Below, piece by piece: positions 16,750 through 27,809 of a stretch of 64,000 bases of DNA. The notes under the pieces were generated by a model. That model searched no databases and was not told where the DNA came from. It saw nothing but the letters and a program-made list of their open reading frames with translations. The number at the start of each line of letters is the position of its first letter. Position 1 is the first letter of the stretch. A program made the translations under genes and the position numbers. The stretch is from Massilia phyllostachyos (GTDB lineage: Bacteria > Pseudomonadota > Gammaproteobacteria > Burkholderiales > Burkholderiaceae_D), in the NCBI RefSeq assembly GCF_021044825.1, contig NZ_JAJNOC010000001.1, forward strand, positions 186,001 through 250,000, written 5' to 3'.

Positions 16750-17850
16750 GTCGCCCGTCCGAAACGACTCCGTCCCCGCGATCTTGCACACGTGCGCCCC
16801 GCGCAGCAGATGCCGGTGCGCCGTGCTGGCGAACAGTAGCCCCGCATGGCTGGATGACAGCGTCGTCACCTGGCCGCTGACCGGATTGACGATGTCGGCC
16901 ACCGGCTCGCCCGCCTCGACCATGTCGCCCAGGCGCTTGTGGAACACCAGCACGCCGGCGTGCGGCGCTTCGAGCGGTTCGACGGCGTTGAGCGGGGTCG
17001 CGCGGCACGGCGTTTCCGGCAGCGGCAGCAGGGGGATGTCGAGCACGCCCGCGTGGCCGAGGTATTGCAGGATGGCTTGCGCGTCCGGGCGCGCGTAGTC
17101 ATAGCGCACGTCGTTCTCGCCGCGCAGTTCGACGGTGACGGCGGCGCAGGCCGGCGGAATCGCGGCGCCTTCGAAATGGTCGGCCAGGTCCCACCACAGG
17201 CGGCTGCAGGCTTCGTCGAAGGCTTCGCCGCCGGAAGCCTTGGCCACCAGCAGCACGCGCGCGCCGAGCAGGGCGGTGAGGGGAGCGACCGTTTCCACCA
17301 GCGGCGTCCCCGTGTACATGTGCATCAGCGCTTCGTTATCGCAGTGCAGGTCGAGCACGATGTCGGCGTCGATCGCCATCGCCAGCAGGGTTTTCTTGAG
17401 CGTCTCGACGTCGTCCTTCGGCGTCCACTGCGCCACCTGGCGGCGCGCTTCCTCGCGGATGAGAAGCACGTTGGCGTCGATGTCGCTGCCCAGACGGCCT
17501 TCGAGCGACTTCTTCAGCGCGTCGGCCACGTGCAGGTACATGCGGTTGAAGTTGATCCCGGTCGGCAGGTGGTAGCGCCCGAAGGGCGTGCCGTGGATGA
17601 CCTGGGACAGGCCGATCGGGTTGGCCGCCGGGACCAGGATGATCTCGCCACGGATTGCACCTTCGGCGTCGAGGCGATCGAGTTCCTGGCGCAGCAGATG
17701 GGCGACCAGCATCGCCGGCACCTCGTCGGCGTGGACCGCGGCCTGGATGTAGACCTTCTTGCCGCTGCCCGGGCTGCCGTAGTGGAACGAGGTGAGATTG
17801 GCGGTAGCGACGTTCTCGTCGGCGGCGATCGGGTGTTTCAGCGAGTGCAT
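16735..17850 (-). CDS. M14-type succinylglutamate desuccinylase/aspartoacylase family protein
   Basis: The 371-residue protein has the zinc-binding pattern of the family: His and Glu in [11 protein letters not shown] (about residues 38-48) and a later His in DLHCDN (about 165). Arg/Asn substrate residues appear in [10 protein letters not shown]-terminal biotinyl-like barrel (about 290-365) follows, as in many members. It probably removes an acyl group from an N-acylated amino acid or similar compound; the substrate cannot be read from the sequence. I start at the ATG at 17850. An in-frame TTG at 17874 is possible but less likely. It overlaps the convergent DUF6064-like gene by 15 bases. Confidence 0.82.
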   Translation of the reverse strand: MHSLKHPIAADENVATANLTSFHYGSPGSGKKVYIQAAVHADEVPAMLVAHLLRQELDRLDAEGAIRGEIILVPAANPIGLSQVIHGTPFGRYHLPTGINFNRMYLHVADALKKSLEGRLGSDIDANVLLIREEARRQVAQWTPKDDVETLKKTLLAMAIDADIVLDLHCDNEALMHMYTGTPLVETVAPLTALLGARVLLVAKASGGEAFDEACSRLWWDLADHFEGAAIPPACAAVTVELRGENDVRYDYARPDAQAILQYLGHAGVLDIPLLPLPETPCRATPLNAVEPLEAPHAGVLVFHKRLGDMVEAGEPVADIVNPVSGQVTTLSSSHAGLLFASTAHRHLLRGAHVCKIAGTESFRTGDLLSA

Positions 17851-17977
17851 GGCGGGCGCGTCCTGGGCTGGCAAGGGAAAATGCGATTATGCGCGATTCC
17901 GGCGCCGGGCTTCGCACGCTCCCGCCTGGGCTATAATGACAGCCGTTTTTTCCTCAATCCTGTCCTGCGACTCCCCC

Positions 17978-18700
17978 ATGTCCTCTGATACCCCGACCAA
18001 CAACGGCCCGGCGCGGCCGATGCTTTACGATCCGACCGAACACCGCATCCGCAGCTTCGTCACGCGGGCCGGCCGCCTGTCGACCGCGCAGGCGCGCGCG
18101 CTGGAGGAGCTGGGACCGCAATACCTGGTCGAGTACAAGCGCGAACCGCTCGACCTCGCGCAGGCCTTCGGCCGCAAGGCGCCGGTGATCCTGGAGATCG
18201 GCTTCGGCATGGGCGACACCACCGCGCACATCGCGCGCCTGATGCCGGAGAAGGATTTCATCGGGGTCGAGGTGCACACGCCGGGCGTGGGCAGCCTGCT
18301 CAAGCAGATCGGCGAGCAGGGCATCACCAATCTGCGCCTGATCCAGCACGACGTGGTCGAGGTGCTGAACCACATGATCGCGGACGGGTCCCTCGCCGGC
18401 GTGCACGTGTTCTTCCCGGACCCGTGGCACAAGGCGCGCCACAACAAGCGCCGTCTGATCCAGCCGCCGTTCGTGAAGGTCCTGTGCGACAAGCTGGCCC
18501 CGGGCGGCTACCTGCATTGCGCGACCGACTGGGAAGACTACGCGGTACAGATGCTGGAAGTGCTAGGGAACGAGCCGCAGCTGCAGAACACGGCGGAAGG
18601 CTACGCGCCGCAGCCTGAATATCGTCCGCTGACCAAGTTCGAGAACCGTGGCCTCAAGCTGGGGCACGGCGTCTGGGACCTGGTTTTCACCAAGAAGTAA
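17978..18700 (+). CDS. trmB: tRNA (guanine-N7)-methyltransferase TrmB
   Basis: The 240-residue protein matches TrmB throughout: a SAM-binding motif [12 protein letters not shown], the family signature [17 protein letters not shown] and the substrate loop near TDWEDYA. It methylates G46 in the variable loop of tRNAs. The ATG at 17978 starts the conserved protein. A TATAAT at 17932-17937 is a likely -10 for a short leader. The gene stands alone, with a hairpin directly after it. Confidence 0.96.
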   Translation: MSSDTPTNNGPARPMLYDPTEHRIRSFVTRAGRLSTAQARALEELGPQYLVEYKREPLDLAQAFGRKAPVILEIGFGMGDTTAHIARLMPEKDFIGVEVHTPGVGSLLKQIGEQGITNLRLIQHDVVEVLNHMIADGSLAGVHVFFPDPWHKARHNKRRLIQPPFVKVLCDKLAPGGYLHCATDWEDYAVQMLEVLGNEPQLQNTAEGYAPQPEYRPLTKFENRGLKLGHGVWDLVFTKK

Positions 18701-18705
18701 TACCC

Positions 18706-18732
18706 GATATGGCCGGCGCCGCCGGCCATATC
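18706..18732. terminator. Hairpin between convergent trmB and the sugar permease
   Basis: GATATGGCCGG (18706-18716) and CCGGCCATATC (18722-18732) pair over 11 bases around a 5-base loop. It lies between two convergent stops. No T-run follows on either strand, so it may act as a weak bidirectional terminator or protect the mRNA ends. Confidence 0.5.
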
Positions 18733-18739
18733 GACACCA

Positions 18740-20041
18740 TCACACCGTTACCTGAGATCTCCGGGCATACCAGCCGAAGTACAGGATCACCGCATAGCAG
18801 ATCGCCGGCACCACCAGCGACATCTTCAGCCCGGCCTCGTCGGCCACGTGTCCCATCAGGAGCGGCACGACGGCCCCGCCCACGATCGCCACGCACAGCA
18901 GCCCCGAGCCTTCCGCCGCACGCTTGCCTAGCCCTTCGCAGGCCAGGGTGAAGATGGTCGGGAACATGATCGAGTTGAACAGGCCGATGGCCAGCAGCGA
19001 CCAGCCGGACAGCGCGCCGGTGCTCAGCCCCGATAGCACCAGCAGGCCGATGGTGGCGCACGCGGCGCCGGCCAGCACCTTGCCCGGCGAGACCAGGCGC
19101 AGCAGGCCCGCGCCGATGAAGCGGCCGATCATCGCGCCGCCCCAGTACAGCGGCACGTGCTTGCCGGCTTCCTCGGCGCCCAGTCCCAGCACGTGCGACT
19201 CCATCAGGTAGTTGACGATGATCGAGCCGATCGCCACTTCCGCGCCCACGTAGAGGAAGATGCACAGCGCGCCGAGCGCGAAGCGCGGCTGCTTCAGGAG
19301 GTCGAAGGCCTGCAGGATGCTCTCCGCCGGGGCCGCGGTTTCCACCAGCTTGCGGCGGTTCAGCCACACGGCAAAGGCCAGCAGGCCGAGCGCGATCGCG
19401 AGGCCGATATAGGTGTTGACCACCACGCGCGTCTCTTCCTGGCGGTAGGCGTCGAGCGCGGCGCCGGAGAGGGTCGTCACGTCGACCGTCGCCAGCGAAC
19501 CGAGGATCAGGATCGCGCCCACGTAGGGGAAGACGGTGGTGCCGAGCGAATTGAAGGCCTGGGCGAAGGTCAGTCGGCTCGACGCCGTCTGCGGCTTGCC
19601 CAGCATCGAGATCAGGGGGTTGGCCACCACCTGCACGATGGTGATGCCCGATGCGAGCACGAACAGCGCCAGCAGGAAGGTCACGAACACGCCGGAGTAG
19701 GACGCCGGGATGAACAGCAGGCAGCCGACCGCCATCGTCACCAGGCCAACGACCGCGGAACGCATGTAGCCGATGCGCTGGACGATGGCGGCGGCCGGGA
19801 TCGAGACGAAGAAGTAGGCGGCGAAGAAGGCCGACTGCACCAGCATCGCCTGGGCGTAGCTGAGGGTGAACAGGTCCTTGAGTTTCGGGATGATGACGTC
19901 GTTCAGGCTGGTGATGCCGCCGAAGACGAAGAACAGCGCAAACACGAAGCTTTGCAGGCCCGGTGCGTTGACGGGCACGTAGGCATCGACGCCATCCTTG
20001 GAAAGGGATGCGGTATTGCTGGTGGGAGTGGGGATGGCCAT
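18740..20041 (-). CDS. FucP/GluP-type sugar MFS transporter
   Basis: The 433-residue protein has about 12 membrane helices. It matches the FHS family of sugar/proton symporters (L-fucose FucP, glucose/galactose GluP): the N-terminal FALFFVFGGITSLNDVIIPK, the segment VVANPLISMLG and the conserved RLTFAQAFNSLGTTVFP. It should import a hexose or related sugar at the inner membrane; glucose/galactose or N-acetylglucosamine transporters share this sequence type. No sugar catabolic gene is next to it. It is followed by recQ on the same strand after only 34 bases, although a functional link is unlikely. Confidence 0.9.
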   Translation of the reverse strand: MAIPTPTSNTASLSKDGVDAYVPVNAPGLQSFVFALFFVFGGITSLNDVIIPKLKDLFTLSYAQAMLVQSAFFAAYFFVSIPAAAIVQRIGYMRSAVVGLVTMAVGCLLFIPASYSGVFVTFLLALFVLASGITIVQVVANPLISMLGKPQTASSRLTFAQAFNSLGTTVFPYVGAILILGSLATVDVTTLSGAALDAYRQEETRVVVNTYIGLAIALGLLAFAVWLNRRKLVETAAPAESILQAFDLLKQPRFALGALCIFLYVGAEVAIGSIIVNYLMESHVLGLGAEEAGKHVPLYWGGAMIGRFIGAGLLRLVSPGKVLAGAACATIGLLVLSGLSTGALSGWSLLAIGLFNSIMFPTIFTLACEGLGKRAAEGSGLLCVAIVGGAVVPLLMGHVADEAGLKMSLVVPAICYAVILYFGWYARRSQVTV

Positions 20042-20075
20042 GGTGTGATGGATTGAATTGAATCAATCCATCACA

Positions 20076-21899
<1,824 letters not shown>

Positions 21900-21936
21900 G
21901 CTGGGAATAAGTTTTGCTGAAGCACCTGGAAAGAGG

Positions 21937-22770
21937 TCATTCCGCCCAGGTCACCAGATTGAAATGCGCGGTCACGAGAACGACGATACCGAACACGATA
22001 CGGTACCAGGCGAAAATCGTGAAGTCGTGCGTGCTGATGTAGCGCAGGAGCCAGCGCACGCACAGGAAGGCCGACGCGAACGCGGCCAGGCCGCCCAGTC
22101 CGAACATGGGGATGTCGGCCATCGATAGCAAGTGGCGCTCCTTCACCACCGAGTACACGGTGGCCGAGAGCAGGGTCGGAATCGCCAGGAAGAAGGAGAA
22201 TTCGGTGGCCGCCTTGCGCGAGAGGCCGAACAGCATGCCGCCGATAATGGTCGCGCCGGAACGGCTGGTGCCGGGGATCAGGGCGAAGGCCTGGGCCACG
22301 CCGACCTTCAGGGCGTCGAGCGGGCTCATCTCGTCCACGGTTTCGACGCGTGCAAGGCGGTTGCCGCCGGTGTGGCGCCGCTCCACCCACAGGATCACCA
22401 GGCCGCCGACGATGAAGGCGGTCGCGACCGGCACCGGCGAGAACAGTTCCGCCTTGATGGTTTCGTTGAACAGGAAGCCGAGCACGGCCGCCGGAATGAA
22501 GGCGATGATCAAATTGGTCACGAACTTGCGCTGCTTCGGGTCCGAGCCCAGGCCGGTCGCCACATTCGCGATGCGCTGGCGATATTCCCAGATCACGGCC
22601 AGCATGGCGCCGGCCTGGATCGCGATTTCGAAGACCTTGACTTTATCGCCGGTGAAATTGAGCAGGCTGCCCGCCAGGATCAGGTGGCCGGTGGAGGAAA
22701 TCGGGAGGAATTCGGTGAAGCCCTCGACCAGGCCCATGATGATCGCCTTGATGGCGAGAAGGATATCCAT
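21937..22770 (-). CDS. uppP: Undecaprenyl-diphosphatase UppP (BacA)
   Basis: The 277-residue integral membrane protein carries the two BacA signatures: [17 protein letters not shown] near the N-terminus and [11 protein letters not shown] (about residues 165-175). It dephosphorylates undecaprenyl pyrophosphate, recycling the lipid carrier for peptidoglycan and polysaccharide synthesis, and gives some bacitracin resistance. About eight membrane helices are present. The length is typical. Confidence 0.96.
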   Translation of the reverse strand: MDILLAIKAIIMGLVEGFTEFLPISSTGHLILAGSLLNFTGDKVKVFEIAIQAGAMLAVIWEYRQRIANVATGLGSDPKQRKFVTNLIIAFIPAAVLGFLFNETIKAELFSPVPVATAFIVGGLVILWVERRHTGGNRLARVETVDEMSPLDALKVGVAQAFALIPGTSRSGATIIGGMLFGLSRKAATEFSFFLAIPTLLSATVYSVVKERHLLSMADIPMFGLGGLAAFASAFLCVRWLLRYISTHDFTIFAWYRIVFGIVVLVTAHFNLVTWAE

Positions 22771-22994
22771 GAATTCGTGGCAGCTTGATCAGCGGTGAAG
22801 TGGGTTGATGGATGAGTGCAGATGCGGCGGGGGCCAAGCTTAACATGCACGAGAACGGCGCCATTGCGCGCGTCGTGCCGCCTTCGTCCAGCATGAGATT
22901 GTACCCTGTGGACATTACTGCTGGGTTAGCCGCGTGCGCGACATCGGCATTTCTGTCGTGCGCCGGTCGCGCAAACGCGTGCTACACTCAAGCC

Positions 22995-23405
22995 ATGAGT
23001 ATTTTCGTGGTCCTCATCCTTGCCGCGCTCGCGTGGGCGGCATTTCACGGTTGGCAGTTGCCCAACTCCTTGCGTTACCGTCCCTCCCAGGGCCGGGCCT
23101 GGCGCAGCACATTCCCCGCCGCTTCCCGTAAAGACATCCGCGATTTCCTGTCGGTGTTCGTGTCGGCCTTTTCCTGCCGCGACAGCGAAAAGCAGCACTT
23201 CCGTCCGGACGACGAGGTGCTCGGCATCTACCGCGCGGTCAACCCGACCCGCCGGGTGCCGGACGCCGGCGAACTCGAGACGCTGGCCAGGGCGCTGCGC
23301 GACAAGTACGGCCTGATGCTGGACGAGATCTGGCACGAGGGGCTGACCCTCGGCGGCCTGTTCCAGCGGGTGCAGCAGGCGCGCGGCAAGCCGGCTACTG
23401 CCTGA
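22995..23405 (+). CDS. Conserved hypothetical protein with N-terminal membrane helix
   Basis: The 136-residue protein starts with a hydrophobic stretch (SIFVVLILAALAWAAFHGW) that is probably a membrane anchor. A soluble domain of about 100 residues follows (positions 40-130), with an acidic helical C-terminal part (DKYGLMLDEIWHEGLTLGGL). I do not recognise the family. The start at 22995 is the ATG that begins the hydrophobic segment; the frame is open further upstream, but that part looks non-coding. It is divergent from uppP, with a 224-base gap between them. Confidence 0.6.
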   Translation: MSIFVVLILAALAWAAFHGWQLPNSLRYRPSQGRAWRSTFPAASRKDIRDFLSVFVSAFSCRDSEKQHFRPDDEVLGIYRAVNPTRRVPDAGELETLARALRDKYGLMLDEIWHEGLTLGGLFQRVQQARGKPATA

Positions 23406-23488
23406 GCATTCATCTTCCCTTTGCAGATTACCCGCGCCGGATAGGGCGGGCTCTTGTATTTGTGGCAGCATGACGGCATGTGCCGGCC

Positions 23489-23692
23489 ATGCTCAAGCAA
23501 AAGCTCAACTGGAAGCGGCCCGTGTTCTACTCGCTGCTGCCTGTCTTCCTCGTCATGGTCTTCCTCGGCTTCCCGCTGCCGGTCGCGCCGCCGCCCGCCA
23601 CCAAGCCGGCTCAGGAGCAGACTATTGTCGTCAAGAAGAAGAAAAAGCGTCTTGGACTGTTCGTGTCCGGAACCGATTGCGATGGCAGCTGA
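23489..23692 (+). CDS. Small hypothetical membrane protein
   Basis: The 67-residue frame has one hydrophobic helix (FYSLLPVFLVMVFLGFPLP) followed by a Pro-rich linker and a lysine run (VVKKKKKR) near the end. A GTG nine bases upstream is an alternative start. There is no strong ribosome binding site. It may be a real single-pass membrane protein, but support is only the hydrophobic profile. Confidence 0.35.
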   Translation: MLKQKLNWKRPVFYSLLPVFLVMVFLGFPLPVAPPPATKPAQEQTIVVKKKKKRLGLFVSGTDCDGS

Positions 23693-23865
23693 AGAGATAA
23701 CGCGGGGTTGTCGGCTTCGCCGGCCGCGCGTTCAACCAGCGCAAAAATGGAAGACACTCGCCGTTTTACTGTCTTCCAATTTGCCGCCCGGATAAATTTG
23801 CGTTTATGCTCATCTTCTTGCGTTATAAAAATACTACAGAGCCGTACGAAGAAGCCCCCTGAACG

Positions 23866-24843
23866 ATGAGCGACATTAAACTTTTTAAATTGACGAACGG
23901 CGAGGCCAAGGAGCTTCAAGGAAAATCCTCTGGACTGGAAAAACCGCTGCAATGCTTGATCGAAGCAAATCTCGTTACGCTACTCAATATCCGTTTTCTG
24001 GCAAGCGAGTACTCGACAGGTAAGCATCATGGTGGCCGGATCGATTCGCTTGGTTTGGATGAAAACGATTGCCCCGTTATTCTGGAGTACAAACGGTCCA
24101 TTGGTGAGAACGTCATCAACCAGGGCTTGTACTACCTTAACTGGCTGTTGGACCATAAAGCCGACTTCAAACTTCTTGTGCTGGAGAAGCTCGGTAAAGG
24201 AGCCGCCGAAGCAATCGATTGGAGCGCCCCGCGCGTTATTTGCATAGCAGCGGATTTCACGAAGTTCGATAGCCATGCGGTCCAGCAGATAGATCGGGCC
24301 ATCGAGCTGATCCGCTATCGCCGCTTCGGTGACGATTTGCTTTTGCTGGAATCCGCAGCGTTCGGGTCCGACGCCATCATGAAGACTTCGGCGCCCAAAC
24401 CTTCGAAATTGTCGCAGCCCAAAGTTGTGCCAGCGAGTGCAGCTTCATTGGACGCGAACTCAAGCAAGCCCGTGGGGCCGGACAAACCCTTTGCGGAAAT
24501 CTTGCTTGGCCTACCTGAGCCAATGAGCCAACTGCTGGCCTCGCTGGAGGATTACACGATGTCCCTGGGCGACGACGTCCAGCGCAAAGAGCTTCGGCTT
24601 TACCTTGCATTCAAGCGGCTCAAGAATTTTGCGACCGTTGTGATACATAAGAAGAACTGTCTCTTGTTGTACTTGCACCTCGAGCCAGGACCAGTATTGC
24701 CCATGCTGTCAAAAGCGCGTGACGTGACGTCGATCGGACATTGGGGGACTGGTAATCTTGAGGTGACGATTGGCTCAAGCGAAGAGTTCGAGGCTGCCAA
24801 GCCATTTATTCTGGCCGCCTATACAGGGCAGAGCGTTTCGTAG
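23866..24843 (+). CDS. Predicted PDDEXK nuclease with C-terminal DUF5655-like domain
   Basis: The 325-residue protein has an N-terminal region (about 30-165) resembling restriction-endonuclease-like folds: an Asp in GGRIDSLGLDE followed by VILEYKRS, giving a D...ExK catalytic pattern near residues 60-78. The C-terminal part (about 200-320; LEDYTMSLGDDVQRKELRLYLAF...IGHWGTGNLEVTI) matches the DUF5655-type domain often found after such nucleases. The gene is lower in GC than its neighbours and stands alone, which suggests acquisition. A DNA-cleaving or defence role is inferred. No methyltransferase accompanies it. Confidence 0.72.
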   Translation: MSDIKLFKLTNGEAKELQGKSSGLEKPLQCLIEANLVTLLNIRFLASEYSTGKHHGGRIDSLGLDENDCPVILEYKRSIGENVINQGLYYLNWLLDHKADFKLLVLEKLGKGAAEAIDWSAPRVICIAADFTKFDSHAVQQIDRAIELIRYRRFGDDLLLLESAAFGSDAIMKTSAPKPSKLSQPKVVPASAASLDANSSKPVGPDKPFAEILLGLPEPMSQLLASLEDYTMSLGDDVQRKELRLYLAFKRLKNFATVVIHKKNCLLLYLHLEPGPVLPMLSKARDVTSIGHWGTGNLEVTIGSSEEFEAAKPFILAAYTGQSVS

Positions 24844-24891
24844 CTGGGCGTTCTGTTTGCGGAGCAATCCCGGCGGTTTTGAAGCTCCTGG

Positions 24892-25206
24892 CTAGTCCAG
24901 CTTCCTGACGGAGACCGTATCCGCCTTGATGGTGATATCGCCGAAATCGCCTTCAAGCACCAGCACGCCATCCAGGCTGCCGATGCTTTCGAGCTCGCCG
25001 AGCACACGCATGCTTTGACGGTTCGTCAGGTTTGCGCGGATATGGACCTCCCCGAATGTGATGTCGATCCGCGTTGCGCCTTGATTCCACGCCGAAAGCG
25101 CGTAGCATTTTCCGTCTTCGGTACGCAGTACCATGTCGAAGCGACGATGTGCCTGATCCAGGCTGATCGTCAACACGTCGCTTTCTTCGAGTTCGTGCAG
25201 ATTCAT
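24892..25206 (-). CDS. Hypothetical protein
   Basis: The 104-residue protein is probably all-beta, from its alternating hydrophobic pattern (RIDITFGEVHIRANL, VLVLEGDFGDITIKA). I do not recognise the family. The start at 25206 is the first ATG; an in-frame TTG at 25236 is possible. It lies 36 bases after the upstream gene on the same strand, so the two are probably co-transcribed. Confidence 0.5.
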   Translation of the reverse strand: MNLHELEESDVLTISLDQAHRRFDMVLRTEDGKCYALSAWNQGATRIDITFGEVHIRANLTNRQSMRVLGELESIGSLDGVLVLEGDFGDITIKADTVSVRKLD

Positions 25207-25242
25207 GAGAGATGTGCGTGCCGCTTGTCCGTACAAGCTCCT

Positions 25243-25572
25243 TCAGCCTGCAAAGACGACATTAATCGTCTCGGCATCGACCGCCGTAGACCTGTCGTCC
25301 GGGTAGTACAGAATGCCGCCATCCTCGATGGTAGCGAGCAGGCGGGTACGGATCAGGCGCAGTGCCAGTCCAAGGGGCTGCATCGAGCCTTCTCCGTAAA
25401 TGTCCGGATATTGCCCGTCGATCCCCTCCAGGGCAGCCGGGCAGCGCCAATGGGTCGCTTCCTCGAGATAGGGCTGGCCGATCCTCGCCATCACCGTGAC
25501 TTCGCTGCCGTCTGGCCTGACCAGGATGTAGTGCTGTTGTGCGATTGGATTGTCTATAGGGGTTTTGATCAT
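25243..25572 (-). CDS. Hypothetical protein (possibly DUF6968-like)
   Basis: The 109-residue protein starts MIKTPIDNPIAQQHYILV and contains RIGQPYLEEATHWRCPAAL. This looks like a small family I associate with DUF6968, but I am not sure. No signal peptide or membrane helix is visible. The ATG at 25572 is preferred over a TTG at 25596. It is the first gene of a likely two-gene unit with the hypothetical gene downstream. The function is unknown. Confidence 0.5.
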   Translation of the reverse strand: MIKTPIDNPIAQQHYILVRPDGSEVTVMARIGQPYLEEATHWRCPAALEGIDGQYPDIYGEGSMQPLGLALRLIRTRLLATIEDGGILYYPDDRSTAVDAETINVVFAG

Positions 25573-25641
25573 GATCTTGCCAGGAAGCGTGGCCAACCGT
25601 CATATGGTAGCGCGTTCCTCGGGCGGCGTGCCTGGCGCGAT

Positions 25642-25920
25642 TCAGGCCGGCGCCGTCGCCCGTTCCAGCTCGTCCAGCCAGCGGATCGCCTGCGCGCGAT
25701 CGTTCCCGCACATTTCCAGCGACGGCTGCAGCCCGCCGCAAAACGCCGGCCGTTCCGGCTGGCCGAAGATCCGGCAGCGGTTATCCTCGGCCAACTGCAC
25801 GCAGCGCACGCCGGCCGGTTTCCCATTGGGCATGCCGGGAATCGGGCTGGTGATCGAGGGCGCGATGCAGCAGGCGCCGCAGTCGCTGCGGCATTGCATG
25901 GAGAGGGAAGAGGCGTTCAT
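25642..25920 (-). CDS. YkgJ-family cysteine cluster protein
   Basis: The 92-residue protein carries the cysteine pattern of the YkgJ/CxxCxxCC family: [11 protein letters not shown] near the N-terminus, then RCVQL, NRCRIF and PAFCGG. These cysteines probably bind zinc or an Fe-S cluster. The start at 25920 lies just before the conserved cluster. No partner gene is adjacent, and its role in the cell is not known. Confidence 0.8.
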   Translation of the reverse strand: MNASSLSMQCRSDCGACCIAPSITSPIPGMPNGKPAGVRCVQLAEDNRCRIFGQPERPAFCGGLQPSLEMCGNDRAQAIRWLDELERATAPA

Positions 25921-26020
25921 CAGGGCCGCAAGTATACCGCGCCCGGCGCCCGAAGCGGGCGCGTCCCCGCCCGGATTCCTGCTACGTTGTGTCCAACGCA
26001 CAGCGCTCATGGAGGCCCGC

Positions 26021-26911
26021 ATGACCAGTCCCCTTAAACCCCTGAACCGCCAGGTCGTGGTGATCACCGGCGCCACCAGCGGCATCGGCCTGGCCACCGC
26101 CCAGGAGGCGGGCAAGCAGGGGGCGAAGCTGGTGCTGGCGGCGCGTGGGGCCGATGTGCTGGATGCCGTGGTGCAGGGGCTGGTGGACAATGGCGTCGAG
26201 GCCATTGCGGTGGTGGCCGACGTGGCCGAGCGCAGCCAGGTCGAGCGCATCGCCCAAACCGCGCTCGAGCGCTTCGGGCGCATCGATACCTGGGTCAACA
26301 ATGCCGGCGGCACCATCTACGGGCGCCTGGATCAAGTGAGCGAGGACGACAGCCGGCGCCTGTTCGACATCAATTTCTGGGGCATGGTGCATGGTTCGCT
26401 GGTGGCGCTGCCGATCCTGAAGCGCCAGGGCGGGGCGCTGGTCAACCTGGGCAGCGAAGCGTCCGAGGTGGCGATCCCGATGCAGGGCATGTACTCGGCC
26501 AGCAAGCATGCCGTGAAGGGGTTCACCGATGCGCTGCGGATCGAGGTCGAGCAGCTCGACCAGGCGCCGGTCTCGGTCACCCTGATCGAGCCGACCGCGG
26601 TCGATACTCCCTTGCCCCAGCACGCGCGCAACTACATGGAGCGCGAACCGAAGCTGCCCTCGCCCCAGGTCGATCCGCACCAGGTCGCCGCCGCCATCCT
26701 GCATGCGGCCGTGGTGCCGATGCGCACGGTGCGGGTCGGGATGATGGCCGAGCTCGATGTGCTGATGGAAAAGGTGGCGCCGGACCTGGCCGACCGCGTC
26801 GCCGTGCTGCAAGTGCCGCGCCAGCAGCGCGATTGCCCGCCGCGCGAGCCGGGCGGTTCGCTGTATGCTTCGCGCGCCAGCGGCCGTATTTATGGGCCGG
26901 GTGCCGGCTAG
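26021..26911 (+). CDS. SDR-family oxidoreductase
   Basis: The 296-residue protein is a classical short-chain dehydrogenase: cofactor motif TGATSGIG (about residues 17-24), NNAGG (about 92), catalytic Ser in NLGSEAS, and YSASK with the catalytic Tyr and Lys. The C-terminal extension of about 50 residues past the core is typical of the larger SDR subgroup. It uses NAD(P)H on an unknown carbonyl or alcohol. GGAGG at 26011-26015 fixes the start at 26021. A TetR regulator follows 102 bases downstream. Confidence 0.9.
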   Translation: MTSPLKPLNRQVVVITGATSGIGLATAQEAGKQGAKLVLAARGADVLDAVVQGLVDNGVEAIAVVADVAERSQVERIAQTALERFGRIDTWVNNAGGTIYGRLDQVSEDDSRRLFDINFWGMVHGSLVALPILKRQGGALVNLGSEASEVAIPMQGMYSASKHAVKGFTDALRIEVEQLDQAPVSVTLIEPTAVDTPLPQHARNYMEREPKLPSPQVDPHQVAAAILHAAVVPMRTVRVGMMAELDVLMEKVAPDLADRVAVLQVPRQQRDCPPREPGGSLYASRASGRIYGPGAG

Positions 26912-26951
26912 TCCGCCAGGTATTGACAGTTCCATCGAAACAACGTTTTGG

Positions 26952-26997
26952 TTGACTGACCCACAGGCCCCGTCTATATTCAGTGGCTGATCAGTCA
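26952..26997 (+). promoter_or_regulatory. Sigma70 promoter and probable TetR operator
   Basis: TTGACT (26952-26957) and TATATT (26975-26980) are 17 bases apart, a strong sigma70-type promoter. TGACTGA (26953-26959) overlaps the -35. Its reverse complement TCAGTCA (26991-26997) lies at the expected transcription start, next to a CTGATCAG palindrome (26987-26994). These repeats are likely operator sequences for the TetR protein encoded just downstream. Confidence 0.65.
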
Positions 26998-27013
26998 GTT
27001 TCTAGGCAGAAAC

Positions 27014-27649
27014 ATGCAATGCAGCAAGCCACGCTGGGAACGCCGCAAGGATGCTCGCCCGCAAGAGCTTCTTGGCGCCGCCATCGACCTGTTCGTCGAG
27101 CGGGGCTTTGCCGCCACCCGTCTCGAGGACGTCGCGCGCCAGGCCGGCGTGTCCAAGGGCACCCTCTATCTGTATTACACCAACAAGGAAGAGCTGTTCA
27201 AGGCGGTGGTGCGTGAAAGCATCGTGCCGGTGATCGGCGAAGCCGAGGTCTCGATCAACGAATTCGACGGCCATAGCGGCGACCTGCTGCGCACCGTGAT
27301 GCTGAACTGGTGGCGACGCGTGGGCCAGAGCAAGGTTTCCGGCATCAGCAAGCTGATCATGGCCGAAGCGAGCAATTTCCCCGAGCTGGCCAAGTTTTAC
27401 CAGGAAGAAGTCATTACGCGCGGCACGCGCATGATCTCGTCCATGCTGGAACGCGGCGTGGCGCGCGGCGAGTTCCGCGACATCGACGTCACCCAGATGA
27501 CGCAGGTCCTGATCGCCCCCATGATGATGCTGATCACCTGGAAGCATTCGGCGGTGGCGCCCTGCGACTGCGCCGAGCTGCAGCCCCAGGCCTTCCTCGA
27601 CGCCTTCCTCGACATGGCCCTGCACGGCCTGCTGCCGCCAAAGCGCTGA
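27014..27649 (+). CDS. TetR/AcrR-family transcriptional regulator
   Basis: The 211-residue protein has a TetR DNA-binding domain at residues 15-65 (AAIDLFVERGFAATRLEDVA, then QAGVSKGTLYLYYTNKEELF) and a helical ligand-binding domain after it, similar to the AcrR C-terminal type. The start lies 17 bases past a TGACTGA/TCAGTCA repeat set over its own promoter, which suggests autorepression. Possible targets include the SDR gene upstream, though this is untested. The ligand is unknown. Confidence 0.9.
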   Translation: MQCSKPRWERRKDARPQELLGAAIDLFVERGFAATRLEDVARQAGVSKGTLYLYYTNKEELFKAVVRESIVPVIGEAEVSINEFDGHSGDLLRTVMLNWWRRVGQSKVSGISKLIMAEASNFPELAKFYQEEVITRGTRMISSMLERGVARGEFRDIDVTQMTQVLIAPMMMLITWKHSAVAPCDCAELQPQAFLDAFLDMALHGLLPPKR

Positions 27650-27809
27650 GCCGCCTACCTCATCCCGCCGTTTTTCAGGCGTTCAACCCCCTTAAACTGC
27701 AGACTGTCGCAATTTACCCCGGTCCAGGGAGGCCCATCGCTAAGATGTGCGTCCTGAGGCCGTTCAACGATAAAATATCGGATTATTTATTTTTCCACCG
27801 AGAACTCAG

